A DNA stretch of 64,000 nt from JBBPZA01 sp963728925 (GCA_963728925.1 CAVSMB010000012.1:1-64000); one strand, 5' to 3'. Counted from the stretch's first letter, positions 27,094 through 35,734 are shown. Notes: generated from the letters alone by a model not told the origin. Made by a program: numbers and translations.

Positions 27094-27190
27094 TGGGTCT
27101 TCCTCGGTTCGGGAGTCGGAGGAGCCCGATTAACCTACGGCCGGCGACTCGCGGCCACAGCGTCCTGCGGCGCCCGTCTTCTGGGTCTTA

Positions 27191-27841
27191 TTACCCACGC
27201 GGCGTCGCGTGGCTGCGCAGCGCATCCAGGTCGGGGATCGTCGCCGTGCGCCGGCCGGTGATCACCGCGCCGGTGGCCCGCAGCGCACGCAGCGCCTTGA
27301 CTGTCGCCTCGCGCGAGGACCCGCACCACGCCCCGAGCTCCTCCTGGGACAGCGGCAGCTCGACCTCGACGCCCTCCGCGGTCGGCCTCCCGAAGCGCTC
27401 GGCGAGCTCCACGAGCCTCGACGCCACGCGCCCGACGGTGCTCAACGACGAGAACTCGACCCGCTTGACGTCGGCGTCCCTGAGCCGGGCCGCCACGATC
27501 CGCAGCAGCTCCAATGCCGCCGAGGCGTCGGACTGCAGCGCCTGCTCGAGCGCACGTCCCGGCACGACGAGCACCTCGACCTCGCCCAGGGTGACCGCCG
27601 CGGCCGAGCGCGGCGCACGGTCCACCGTCGAGAGCTCCCCGACGACCTCGCCGGGCCCGCGCAGCCCCAGCACGGTCTCGCGCCCGTCGGGCGACGCGTG
27701 GGTGATCTTCACCCAGCCCTGCTCGATCAGGAACACGCGGTCAGCGAAGTCGCCCTGGGAGAACATCGCCTCGCCGCGGCGGAAGCGGTGACGCACGCCG
27801 TCCTGGGCCAGGTGGTTCAGGAACGCGGCGTGCGCTGTCAT
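27191..27841 (-). CDS. Crp/Fnr-family transcriptional regulator
   Basis: 216 aa from ATG 27841 (48 further bases are open upstream). The cyclic-nucleotide-binding fold spans residues 10-125: RFRRGEAMFSQGDFADRVFLIEQGWV and GPGEVVGELSTVDRAPRSAA. The C-terminal winged helix holds LSQEELGAWCGSSREATVKA, the DNA-recognition part, and the wing GRRTATIPDL. No Cys cluster for an iron-sulfur centre is seen, so a cAMP-like ligand is more likely. It is divergent from the broken metallo-hydrolase, 26 bp away. Confidence 0.88.
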   Translation of the reverse strand: MTAHAAFLNHLAQDGVRHRFRRGEAMFSQGDFADRVFLIEQGWVKITHASPDGRETVLGLRGPGEVVGELSTVDRAPRSAAAVTLGEVEVLVVPGRALEQALQSDASAALELLRIVAARLRDADVKRVEFSSLSTVGRVASRLVELAERFGRPTAEGVEVELPLSQEELGAWCGSSREATVKALRALRATGAVITGRRTATIPDLDALRSHATPRG

Positions 27842-27867
27842 CAGCCCAAAGCGTACGGTGCGTCGCA

Positions 27868-28379
27868 TGCCTACCCCAGCGACCGTCACCCCGCTTCGGG
27901 CTCGTCAACGCCCACCTCGTCCCCGAGGACGACGGGCTCACGCTCATCGACACCGGGATCCCGGGCACGGCCAAGGCGATCCTCGCCGCCGCCGGCCGCG
28001 CCGGTACCCCGATCGTCCGCATCGCCCTGACCCACGCGCACGGCGACCACGTCGGCTCTCGCTCGACGCGCTGGCCGCCGCGCGGCCCGAGGCGGAGGTG
28101 TCGATCTCCGCGCGCGACGCACGCCTGCTCGACAAGGACAAGTCCCTGGACCCCGGCGAGCCGAGCACCAAGTTGCGCGGCGGCTTCCCGGGGACCAAGA
28201 CCAAGCCAGGCGTCCTGCTGGCGCCCGGCGACCACGTCGGCTCGCTCGAGGTCCACGCGGCGCCCGGGCACACGCCCGGCCACATCGCGTTCCTCGATCC
28301 TCGCGACGGCACGTTGTACTGCGGGGACGCGTACTCGACGCTCGGCGGCGTCGCAACGTGCGCGAAGCTCAACCGCTAG
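27868..28379 (+). pseudogene. MBL-fold metallo-hydrolase, frameshifted and cut by an IS element
   Basis: Three frames together encode one metallo-beta-lactamase domain: FGLVNAHLVPEDDGLTLIDT with the zinc motif THAHGDHVGS in one frame, then LDALAAARPEAEVSISARDA and HAAPGHTPGHIAFLD plus LYCGDAYSTLGG in another. Frameshifts lie near 27895 and 28065. The sequence stops at TAG (28377-28379), inside the CTAG that borders the IS, after AKLNR; the last quarter of the family is missing. Confidence 0.7.
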
Positions 28380-30153
28380 CCCCGTTTCCGCGGTTCGTGA
28401 GGGTTAGGTTTGGCTGTTGAGGCCAGGGCGGCTGGATCTGTAGGAGGTCCAGGACGTGTTGTTGGGTGTCGGTGAGTTGGTCGAGTGCGATGCGGTGGTG
28501 GGTGTAGGTGAGGCCGAGGCCCTGGAAGGCGGCGAGGATGTTGCGGCCTGTCGGGCGGGCTTCGCGGCCTTCGGGGAGCAGCCCGGGAAGCTGTTGGTGT
28601 TCGCCGAGCGCGGCGCGGGTTTGGGCTTCGATGAGGCCGAAGATCAGCAGCGCGATCCCGACGATGCTGATCAGCGCGAAGACGCGGTCGTCGTTGTGCA
28701 GGAAGATCGGGCGGACCTTCAGCGTCTGCTTGAGGTCGCGGTGACGGCGCTCGATGATCTGCTGGTCTTTGTAGAGGCGCAGCACCTGGCCGGCGCTGAT
28801 GCGGCCGGGAAGGTTCGTCGCCAGCGCGTAGATCCCGTCGAAGGACGCGGCGGTGTCGATCGCGTCCTGGTTGCGTTGCCAGGTCAAGGTCAGTCGTCCG
28901 TTGCGGGTGCTGACCTGCGCGTCGATCAGGCCGGTGATGTTGGCGCTGACGATTTGGCCGATGCGGTGTTCGACCTGGCGGCGGGTCTTGTAGTAGCGCC
29001 CGCCGAGACCGTTGCGCATCCGCTGAAGGGCGTCCTCAGCCTTGGCCAGCGCGCGCTCGCGGGCGTCGGCGACCTGAGTGGCCTCCTCGGAGGAGTGGAT
29101 GTAGGCCACTCGTAGCTTCAACGCCGGCGCGTCGCTGGTGGGGATCTCCCAGTCGCGCAGGGCGCCCCGAAAGCGCGACCGCTGCCCGGCCGGCAGCTTG
29201 GCTTCACGCTCGGGCACGTAGCCAACCGGGCGCAGCCCGGCGTGGCCGACGTCGGCCAGGAATCGCTCGCGGAACCCCGCGCTGGCCCGCAGCGGCACGA
29301 CGAACCGCACGCCGGCCTGGTCGATCTCACGCAGCGTTTTGGGCTGACCCATCGCGGAGTCGCAGACGATCAGCATCCCGGGGCCCGAGAGCGCCAGCAG
29401 CCGCTCCATCGACGCGCCGACCAACGCCAGTTCCGCGGCGTTACCTGCGTCCGGGCGGCTGTAGAGCACCGTCCCGTCTGGCGTGCACGCCTGCAGCGTG
29501 CGGACCTGCCGGGCGACGCGACGGTCTGCACCCCAGCCCTTGGCGATCAGCGCCGAGTCCTCGTAAGCGCCCGTGACCCTGACCGTGGTCAGATCAACAT
29601 GAAGGCGGCCTGCGCCAACCCCGAAGTGCTCGATCGCGCGGGCGGCGACCTGGGAGCGCAGATGCTCGCTGTAGACCGCGAACGTCTCAAGCGCCCGGCC
29701 GAGACGGTCATCGTTCAACAGCGCCGGCGGGATCCCAAGCAGCTCATGGACCGCGGCACCGGACGCCCACCCCGCGACGTCATACAGCGGAGAGGGTGAG
29801 CACAGCCGGCTGGCGATCAACGCGCAGACGACCTCACCGACCGACAGGACCGACCGGGCGCTGCGCGGCAACGCCGCATCGACGGTGTCCTTGACGTCGA
29901 GCTCGCGCAGGAAGTGCTCGACCAGCAGCAACGGGCCGACGCTGCGGCGCGTCCCGGTCATCGGCGTGTCAAGACGCGCGAAGGACCCGGCGAGCGCCTC
30001 GAGCTGCCCCGAGTCCTTCAACGCATCCTTGCGACCAACGTTTGCCACAACACGATGGCGAACCTTGCCCTGCTCATCGCGGTAGCCCTCCACGAGTTGG
30101 AGGTAGCTGTACTCGCGGCCCGACCGCTTAACCTTGGTCTCTTTGACGAACAT
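28369..30153 (-). CDS. IS1634-family transposase
   Basis: 594 aa DDE transposase of the IS4/IS1634 type. MFVKETKVKRSGREYSYLQL opens the protein; TTVRVTGAYEDSALIAKGWG, IVCDSAMGQPKTLREI and a late YKDQQIIERRHRDLKQTLKV carry the three acidic residues. It is full length and appears intact. Its TGA lies at 28369-28371, beyond the inverted repeat, so the last few residues are encoded by flanking DNA. ATG start. Confidence 0.88.
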   Translation of the reverse strand: MFVKETKVKRSGREYSYLQLVEGYRDEQGKVRHRVVANVGRKDALKDSGQLEALAGSFARLDTPMTGTRRSVGPLLLVEHFLRELDVKDTVDAALPRSARSVLSVGEVVCALIASRLCSPSPLYDVAGWASGAAVHELLGIPPALLNDDRLGRALETFAVYSEHLRSQVAARAIEHFGVGAGRLHVDLTTVRVTGAYEDSALIAKGWGADRRVARQVRTLQACTPDGTVLYSRPDAGNAAELALVGASMERLLALSGPGMLIVCDSAMGQPKTLREIDQAGVRFVVPLRASAGFRERFLADVGHAGLRPVGYVPEREAKLPAGQRSRFRGALRDWEIPTSDAPALKLRVAYIHSSEEATQVADARERALAKAEDALQRMRNGLGGRYYKTRRQVEHRIGQIVSANITGLIDAQVSTRNGRLTLTWQRNQDAIDTAASFDGIYALATNLPGRISAGQVLRLYKDQQIIERRHRDLKQTLKVRPIFLHNDDRVFALISIVGIALLIFGLIEAQTRAALGEHQQLPGLLPEGREARPTGRNILAAFQGLGLTYTHHRIALDQLTDTQQHVLDLLQIQPPWPQQPNLTLTNRGNGASG

Positions 30154-30317
30154 GTTGCCACAACACTACGGGCCCGATCGGACGGCAGAACCACCCAACA
30201 TAAAAACCACAGTTGCCACAACACGACCCGCTCGCGCAGGACCGCAAGACCCCGAACCGCCCGCCCCCACCTCAAAAGGGCGTCGGGACTACACCCCCTC
30301 AACCGCGGAAAACGGGG
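28380..30317. mobile_element. IS1634-like insertion sequence, about 1.94 kb
   Basis: Imperfect terminal inverted repeats: the left end CCCCGTTTCCGCGGTT and the inverted right end CCCCGTTTTCCGCGGTT match with one 1-base gap and share GAGGG further in. Both ends are flanked by CTAG (28376-28379 and 30318-30321), either a 4-bp target duplication or part of the repeat. The interior holds one transposase gene on the minus strand. The flanking genes on the two sides are different, so this is not a simple insertion into one gene. Confidence 0.7.
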
Positions 30318-30321
30318 CTAG

Positions 30322-30756
30322 CTGATCGGCGCCCCGGCTCTTCTTACCCTGGCGGGCCGGGTCTTGGCGGCGACCGTCGGCTGGTCGGGGAGTACGACCA
30401 TGCAGTCGTTGCGGTTGCCGGAGTTAAGTCGGTCCAGGCTCACGGTCGACAGGATGCCATCGTTGACACCGAGCACGGCGGCGCCCACCCCGTTGGCCCA
30501 GTCGCCTTCGCCCATCTGGTCACGGACTTCCTTGCCGGCGACGAGAACAACATCGCCGACAAGACGCTGAGGGCGCGCGCGCAGCGACCCGCGCGCACCT
30601 TCAACTGGGTGTAGGCGCGGTTTGCTTCCCCGGGGCAGTAGCTCAGACGAGAGGCTCGTGGCGTCCTCCAGCGCCTCTCAACGCGCAACCGTGCGGTTGC
30701 TCGATAACGCACGTTAGGTCGCGAGGGCGAGCTGGGCGTCGCGCACGGCGACGCCG
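30322..30756. other. Degenerate region next to the IS; possible VIT-like fragment
   Basis: No intact gene. On the minus strand 30530-30318 reads GVGAAVLGVNDGILSTVSL, which resembles the first helix of VIT1/CCC1-type metal transporters, but the flanks do not fit and the frame ends at a TAG in the IS border. A small perfect palindrome, GCAACCG-TG-CGGTTGC, lies near 30683-30698. A plus-strand frame over the same bases is also open. Confidence 0.3.
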
Positions 30757-31062
30757 GGGGTCTCCTGGCAGAACCGCGGGTCGGCGCCGGTGACCGGCGA
30801 CAGCCACGCCCACCTGCTCGGGCGTCTTGAGCGCTTCGCCGGTCAGCTGGGCTATGAGCTGAGATACGGGCGGCTGCCCGGCGGGCTGGGTGGCTACTGC
30901 GATCCCGCGCGCCAGGTGATCGTGATCGACGCGGCGCAGGCGGCCAACGGGCGGGTGCGCACCGCGATCCACGAGCTCGCCGATGCCCTGGGCGTGGGGT
31001 ATGACGCCTTCTCACGAGAGCAGGCCGAAGTGATCGTGGAAACGGTCGTTTTCAGGCTCGGT
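30757..31062 (+). pseudogene. ArdC-like zincin metallopeptidase remnant with an altered HExxH motif
   Basis: LGRLERFAGQLGYELRYGRL, GGYCDPARQVIVIDA, then AIHELADALGVGYDAFSREQ and AEVIVETVVF follow the pattern of the C-terminal zincin domain of actinobacterial ArdC-type proteins found on plasmids and integrative elements. The zinc motif HExxH reads HELAD here, so the second His is lost. The similarity breaks off near 31062, and no start or N-terminal DNA-binding part is present. Confidence 0.55.
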
Positions 31063-31099
31063 TGGCCTGTCCGCGGCTTGCACGCTGGGCGTAGCGTGG

Positions 31100-31815
31100 G
31101 TGACGGCTGTCACCGACGTCGTTATGCGCGTCGCCCGGCGACGCCCTTGGTCAGGTGTGGGTGGCGCGTTGGCGGTGAACGCGATCAGCGCGATCAGCAT
31201 CCAGGCGGCGGCGTAGATGAACGCGGCGGTCGGTGAGGCAAGGGTCCAGAGCAGTCCGGCGATGGCGCTGGCGGCGAAGTTGCCGAGGCTTTGGACGGTG
31301 GCGAGCAGTCCGAAGGCCGAGCCGCGCTGTCCTTCGGGGGCGAGGTGCGCGACCGCGGCATGTTCGGCGGTCTCGACGATGCCGATGCCGATGCCGGCCA
31401 GGACGAAGCCGATCAGCGACGATCGGAAGGCTGGCGCCGGTGAGCGCGAGCACGAGGTAGGCGGTAGCGAACGCAGCGGTGCCGCCGACGAGGACATAGA
31501 CGGGGCTGCGGCGGTCGCCGTGGTGGCCAGCGGGGATGCTGACCGCCGTCGCGGCGATGTTGTAGGCGGTGTAGAGCGCAAGCGCGAGTTGCGCGGCGCT
31601 GTCCTGGCCGTGGCCGGGGGTGAGCAGTTCGGTGGCGCGCAGGATCAGCAGCGTCGCCGCGATGTTGCCCAGCTCGAACGCCGAGACGGCGACCAGCAGC
31701 CGGCCGAGGCGGCCCTTGACGACGGGCCGGAATTGGATGCGAATCGGTTGGCGCTCGCCGACCTTGGGCAGCTTGGCGGCGCGGATCGCGTAGACGATCG
31801 CGCCGACGGGACCTC
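31100..31815 (-). pseudogene. MFS transporter, frameshifted and 5'-truncated
   Basis: One frame (about 31815-31430) encodes VYAIRAAKLPKVGERQPI, LLVAVSAFELGNIAATLL and YVLVGGTAAFATAYLVLALTG. The sense then switches frame near 31430 to FVLAGIGIGIVETAEHAAVA and AFGLLATVQSLGNFAASAIA. Together they match the C-terminal half of a major facilitator. The N-terminal half is missing and an unrelated start (MSTPEPSQRPRG, near 31912) abuts it. Confidence 0.6.
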
Positions 31816-31907
31816 ATGGCCGACGTCGGCGGGGTGGGCCAGCTCCCAGCGTTGCTGTGCAGCTTGGCCTGCAGGACCTCGGGGCCGCTGGCTTGGTTCT
31901 GGGGTGC

Positions 31908-32519
31908 TCATGACGTCGTGATGCGTTCGTGGGGGAGTCCAACGGGGGCCTTGAGGCGCTTGAGCATGTGGCCGATGCGGTGGGCAAGCGCGTCGGGAGT
32001 TAGCTGCAGGACGTGGGCGATGTCGCGGCGGGATGTGCGGTGGACGAGCATGCCGAGGATGGGCAGGTCTTTCGGGTCGAGCAGTCCGCCGGCGATGTCC
32101 AGCAGGTCGGCGGAGAGGGGCGGCAACGCGCTTCTGCCAGCGGCGATGACGCGGATCGTTTCGAAGAGCTGCAGCGAGGGGGCGCTCTTGGGAAGGATGC
32201 CGTCGGCGCCGGCGATGATGGCGGGCACCACGAGCGAGGCATCGGCGTAGGCGGAGTAGAGCAGCACCGCGGGAGCCAGCACGTTGGCCTTGATCTGGCA
32301 GCACAGCGAAAGGCCGTCGCGGCGGGGTAGGTGGTAGTCGAGCAGCACGACGTCGGGCCGGGTGCTGTAGAGCAGTGGCGCCAGCTCTTCGGGGTCCCGG
32401 GCCTCGCCGATGGGGAGCAGCCCGGGTTCGCTGCGCAGCGCGGTGGCGAGGCCGAGGCGGACCGCGGGGTGATCGTCGACGATGGCGACGCGAATCACGT
32501 CTGGCGCTCGTGTCGGCAT
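31908..32519 (-). CDS. Response regulator with a degenerate output helix-turn-helix
   Basis: 203 aa. The receiver domain is complete: VAIVDDHPAVRLGLATAL, phospho-acceptor VVLLDYHLPRRDG near residue 55, LLYSAYAD, and LPKSAPS with the conserved Lys. The C-terminus (TSRRDIAHVLQLTPDALAHR) is a weak LuxR-like helix-turn-helix. It overlaps the 3' end of the universal stress protein gene by 25 bp, so the two are co-transcribed. It probably shares the operon's stress role; no kinase is adjacent in the same operon. Confidence 0.8.
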   Translation of the reverse strand: MPTRAPDVIRVAIVDDHPAVRLGLATALRSEPGLLPIGEARDPEELAPLLYSTRPDVVLLDYHLPRRDGLSLCCQIKANVLAPAVLLYSAYADASLVVPAIIAGADGILPKSAPSLQLFETIRVIAAGRSALPPLSADLLDIAGGLLDPKDLPILGMLVHRTSRRDIAHVLQLTPDALAHRIGHMLKRLKAPVGLPHERITTS

Positions 32520-33412
32520 ATGACGACAGGACGAGTGGCGCGGCGGACAAGTTCGTGCGACACCGAGCCGAGCAGTCCTGCGCGCAGCGTACCCAGGCCG
32601 CGGCTGCCCACGACAAGCAGCATGGCGCGGGTTGCGGCGGCGAGCTCGAGTAGCTGGCCGGCGGGATCGCCGCGGCGAAGCTGAATCTCGTGGCTGTCGG
32701 CATCGGGGTCTGCGTCCGCGTCCTTGAGGAGGCGGTTCATTCTCCGCAGCGCCTGCCGCTTGGGGGCCCTGAGGCGCTGATCAAAGGTGGCGGGTAGCGC
32801 GCCGGCGGTCGTGAGGTCTTCAGCCGGCGCCGCGGCGGTGGGGAGTACGTGGGCGAGGGTGAGCGGCACGTCGAGGTTGCGCGCCAGCCGCACGGCGGTA
32901 ACGACGGCTGGCCCGTCGCCGTCGGCGTCGATGCCGCACGCGATCCGCTCACCCTCAAGCGGCGCGCCGATCATGCCAGGCGGCACGACGACGGCCGGGC
33001 AGGGCGCGTCGCGGACGATGGCGGTGGAGACGCTGCCGAGGATCGCGCTGTGCAGGGTGCCGGCGCCGCGCGAGCCGACGACCACGAGCTCTGCGTCCTC
33101 CTCGCCGGCGACGGCGCACAACCGTTCTGCGGCGCCGCCGCGTTCCAGCCGTGGCTCGGCCGTCGTCAGGTTGTGGTGTTCGATGGCTTGGCTGAGCAGG
33201 CGTTCGCCGGTGTCGCGGCCGAGGAGGTCGATGTGCTCTACGTGGGCGGATACGCGCGCGGGCGCCGTGAGCAGCAGATCGGGCGTGGGCACAGGAACGG
33301 CGTGCACCACGACGAGGCGATGGCCTAAGCGCTCGGCCACAGCCCTCGCCACGTCCAGGGCCACCTGGGCTTTGTGTGAGGCGTCGATGCCGCACACGAT
33401 GCTGGGGTTCAT
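32495..33412 (-). CDS. Universal stress protein, tandem UspA domains
   Basis: 305 aa with two UspA domains. Each has the nucleotide-binding loop G-x2-G-x9-G-S/T: VVGSRGAGTLHSAILGSVS near residue 110 and VVGSRGLGTLRAGLLGSVS near residue 270. The first domain opens with IVCGIDASHKAQVAL. Two-domain, ATP-binding Usps of this size are typical of actinobacterial hypoxia or dormancy regulons. Its promoter region contains two copies of the 18-bp island repeat. ATG start. Confidence 0.9.
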   Translation of the reverse strand: MNPSIVCGIDASHKAQVALDVARAVAERLGHRLVVVHAVPVPTPDLLLTAPARVSAHVEHIDLLGRDTGERLLSQAIEHHNLTTAEPRLERGGAAERLCAVAGEEDAELVVVGSRGAGTLHSAILGSVSTAIVRDAPCPAVVVPPGMIGAPLEGERIACGIDADGDGPAVVTAVRLARNLDVPLTLAHVLPTAAAPAEDLTTAGALPATFDQRLRAPKRQALRRMNRLLKDADADPDADSHEIQLRRGDPAGQLLELAAATRAMLLVVGSRGLGTLRAGLLGSVSHELVRRATRPVVICRHERQT

Positions 33413-33478
33413 GTCGTCTCCGGGATACGGTCTGGTTGGGGCTCAGCGCCATGGTCAGGGCCACCGGACGCGTGTGCT

Positions 33479-33496
33479 ATGGGGAGCACGGCCCAT
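33479..33496. promoter_or_regulatory. Island operator, copy 1 (ATGGGG-AGCACG-GCCCAT)
   Basis: An 18-bp inverted repeat in the gap between the universal stress protein (start 33412, minus) and the kinase (start 33576, plus). Half-site ATGGGS in both arms. Its reverse complement shares the core CGTGCT with the copy at 38976. Operator function is inferred from recurrence and position. Confidence 0.65.
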
Positions 33497-33520
33497 CCCG
33501 GGGCGGAGTCTCGCGCGCGT

Positions 33521-33538
33521 GTGGGTGGCGGCGCCCAT
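33521..33538. promoter_or_regulatory. Island operator, copy 2 (GTGGGT-GGCGGC-GCCCAT)
   Basis: Second copy in the same divergent gap, exactly 42 bp (four helical turns) from copy 1, so two regulator dimers could bind the same DNA face. The left arm differs by two bases from the consensus. Confidence 0.5.
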
Positions 33539-33575
33539 AGCGAGCCGTCGCAGCGCGCGCCATGCTGGTGGTCGG

Positions 33576-34526
33576 ATGTCCCTGTTCTGGCGGGTGTTCG
33601 TGATCAACGCGGTGGTGCTAGTGGGCGCGGCGTTGTTGCTCGTGCTCACTCCCGCGACGGTTTCGCACCAGGTCCGGGTCATCGAGGTGCTGGTGCTCGC
33701 CGGCGGGGTGGCCGTCGCGCTGGCGGTGAATCTCGTGCTGATGCGGCGGGCGTTCGGGCCGCTTGAGCGGCTCACGGAGCTGATGCGCATGGTGGATCCG
33801 ATGCGCCCGGGGCGACGCGTGGACGCCGAGGGGACGTTGCCCGAAGTCGCCGCGCTGTCTGCAGCGTTCAACGACATGCTTGAGCGGCTTGAAGTTGAGC
33901 GGCGCGACAGCGGCCGGCGGGCGCTCGCCGCCCAAGAAGACGAGCGCGTGCGCGTGGCCCGCGAGCTCCATGACGAGGTGGGCCAGACGCTGACGGGCGT
34001 GGTCTTGCAGCTGGAAACGCTTGCCCGCCAGGCGCCGCCGCAGCTGCGCGCGCAGATTCAGCTTCTGCAGGAGTCCGCGCGCGGCGGTGTGGAAGAAGTC
34101 CGCGAGATCGCCCGCGGCTTGCGCCCGGAGGCGCTGGATGAGTTCGGGCTTCGCCCCGCGCTGGTCAGCCTGGCGTCGGGCTTCGCTGAGCGCGCCGGGC
34201 TGCGGGTTCGCCGACGCTTGGACGCGGAACTTCCCGTGCTCGGGCGCGAGACTGAGCTGGTGATTTACCGCGTCGCGCAGGAGAGCCTGACCAACGTGGT
34301 CCGTCACGCACACGCCGGCGCCGTGGAGCTCGCGCTTGAGCGGCGCGACGGGGCCGTTGTATTGCGCGTCCGCGACGACGGCTGCGGACTTGACCCTAAC
34401 CTCGCGACCCGGGGCGGCGGCGTCCGGGGCATGAGTGAGCGCGCCATGCTCGTCGGCGCGCGCCTGGTCATCGAGCCCGTGGCGCCGCACGGCACCGAAG
34501 TGCGCCTCGAGGTCCCCGCGCCATGA
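33576..34526 (+). CDS. NarL-type sensor histidine kinase
   Basis: 316 aa. Two N-terminal helices (VFVINAVVLVGAALLLVL and VIEVLVLAGGVAVALAVNLV) with almost no periplasmic loop, a HAMP linker (residues 65-115), the HisKA_3 phospho-acceptor VARELHDEVGQTLTGVVLQL near residue 130, and a HATPase domain with VIYRVAQESLTNVVRHAHA, VRDDGCGLDP and GVRGMSERAML. No separate sensor domain is present. The ATG at 33576 was chosen at the first helix. It overlaps the response regulator by 4 bp. Confidence 0.9.
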   Translation: MSLFWRVFVINAVVLVGAALLLVLTPATVSHQVRVIEVLVLAGGVAVALAVNLVLMRRAFGPLERLTELMRMVDPMRPGRRVDAEGTLPEVAALSAAFNDMLERLEVERRDSGRRALAAQEDERVRVARELHDEVGQTLTGVVLQLETLARQAPPQLRAQIQLLQESARGGVEEVREIARGLRPEALDEFGLRPALVSLASGFAERAGLRVRRRLDAELPVLGRETELVIYRVAQESLTNVVRHAHAGAVELALERRDGAVVLRVRDDGCGLDPNLATRGGGVRGMSERAMLVGARLVIEPVAPHGTEVRLEVPAP

Positions 34527-35182
34527 GCGTCCCGCTGCGAACCCGCATTCTGTTGGCCGACGACCACACGATCGTCCGTCACGGCTTACGCATGATCCTC
34601 GACGCCGCCCCGGACTTGACGGTGGTCGCAGAAGCCGGCGACGGGATCGAAGCGGTCGAGCTGGGCTTGCGCGAGCCGATCGACCTAGCGGTGCTCGATG
34701 TGGCGATGCCCCGGCGGACCGGGCTGTCCGCCGCGCGCGAGCTGACCCGGCGGCGCCCGGAGCTCAAGGTGCTCATGCTCTCCGTCCACGAGGTCGACCA
34801 GTACTTTTTTGAAGCGCTCAAGGCCGGCGCGTCGGGCTATGTGCTTAAGACGGGCGCCGACCGCGACCTCGTGCAGGCGTGCCGGGCGGTGATGCGCGGC
34901 GAGCCGTTCCTGTACCCGCCCACCGTGCGCACGCTGATGCGCGAATACCTCGAGCGCGCCGCCGACGGCGAGTCGGTCCGCGACGACCCGCTCACGCCGC
35001 GCGAGCGCGAAGTGGTCAAGCTCGTCGCCGAGGCGTACAGCACCGAGCGAATCGCTGAACTGCTGGTCATCAGCCCCAAGACGGTCGAGCGCCACCGCGA
35101 GAACGTGCTGGCCAAGCTCGGTTTGCGCGATCGCGTCGAGCTCACCCGCTACGCCATTCGCCACGGCCTCGTCGAGCCATAA
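34523..35182 (+). CDS. NarL/LuxR-type response regulator
   Basis: 219 aa. Receiver: LLADDHTIVRHGLRMIL, phospho-acceptor LAVLDVAMPRRTG near residue 57, MLSVHEVD and the Lys in SGYVLKTG. The LuxR helix-turn-helix spans LTPREREVVKLVAEAYSTER and AELLVISPKTVERHRENVLA. It is translationally coupled to the kinase (ATGA overlap), so it is that kinase's partner. It is the best candidate to bind the 18-bp inverted repeats of this island, as DosR/DevR does for its own palindrome in mycobacteria. Confidence 0.92.
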   Translation: MSVPLRTRILLADDHTIVRHGLRMILDAAPDLTVVAEAGDGIEAVELGLREPIDLAVLDVAMPRRTGLSAARELTRRRPELKVLMLSVHEVDQYFFEALKAGASGYVLKTGADRDLVQACRAVMRGEPFLYPPTVRTLMREYLERAADGESVRDDPLTPREREVVKLVAEAYSTERIAELLVISPKTVERHRENVLAKLGLRDRVELTRYAIRHGLVEP

Positions 35183-35338
35183 GACGCATCGCGCCGCGCC
35201 CCGCGCTCAGCGGAGCTCCGACGGTGGCGAGCAGGATTGCGGCGAAACAGCGCACCCGGCGCTGGTCGCGCCTGCCGTGCTTCGCGCGGCCTGCTTACCG
35301 CCGGCAGAGTTCCCGTCGCGGACGCGTGTTCTCCGCCG

Positions 35339-35376
35339 ATGGGCAGCGCTTCCCGCTGATGGGCAGCGCTCCCCAT
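35339..35376. promoter_or_regulatory. Island operator, copies 3a and 3b in tandem
   Basis: Two copies start 20 bp apart: ATGGGC-AGCGCT-TCCCGC (35339-35356, right arm imperfect) and ATGGGC-AGCGCT-CCCCAT (35359-35376, symmetric over the whole site apart from the S positions). Tandem spacing of two helical turns is typical of NarL-family activation sites. They lie 55 bp before the start of the small membrane protein at 35432. Confidence 0.65.
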
Positions 35377-35431
35377 ACCGACACGCACGGACGCGCGGAA
35401 CGCTCCCATCCATCCAACCGAAGGGAGCGCA

Positions 35432-35605
35432 ATGCACCCGCACACCCCGCAAGACCGGCGGACGTTCGAAAGCGCCGAGTGGACGCCACCTGCCCCGCAG
35501 AACGACCGCACCCGGGTCGAGGGCCACACCCGCCACGCGCGAACGGCCACACTCGTCACCGTGTTGTCGCTCGCCGTGATCGTCGCGCTGATCATCCTGC
35601 TCTAA
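35432..35605 (+). CDS. Small membrane protein, 57 aa, one C-terminal TM helix
   Basis: Starts with MHPHTPQDRRTFESAEWTPP after an AAGGGAG ribosome site, has a hydrophilic N-terminal 38 residues, then ATLVTVLSLAVIVALIILL as a C-terminal anchor directly before TAA. It follows the tandem island operators, which supports a real, regulated gene. No family was recognised. Confidence 0.65.
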   Translation: MHPHTPQDRRTFESAEWTPPAPQNDRTRVEGHTRHARTATLVTVLSLAVIVALIILL

Positions 35606-35734
35606 CGCGGCTCGGCCCCCGGTCGCGTCGCCGCTGGGCGGCGCGACCGCGGTTGGTCAGCCGACTGGGCCGCGTGCCGTGTGCGCCGCAACCCGCGCGG
35701 AATCAGCGCGTGAGTGCGAGGCAGCTGGAGCGGG

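Noticed and set aside
30318..30530. Intact VIT1/CCC1 transporter gene on the minus strand
   Set aside because: Only about 17 residues fit the family; flanking residues do not, and the frame stops in the IS border. Kept only as a possible fragment.
30631..30705. tRNA-like 5' segment GGGGCAGTAGCTCAG
   Set aside because: The D-arm resemblance is not followed by an anticodon stem or a proper T-arm (GGTTCGAATCC type) and acceptor pairing; it is probably chance or a very degraded tRNA.
31645..32703. 352-codon minus-strand frame across the response regulator and MFS remnant
   Set aside because: It is a Pro/Arg-rich shadow; only a short start-like piece (MSTPEPSQRPRG) may be genuine, and it joins no recognisable protein.
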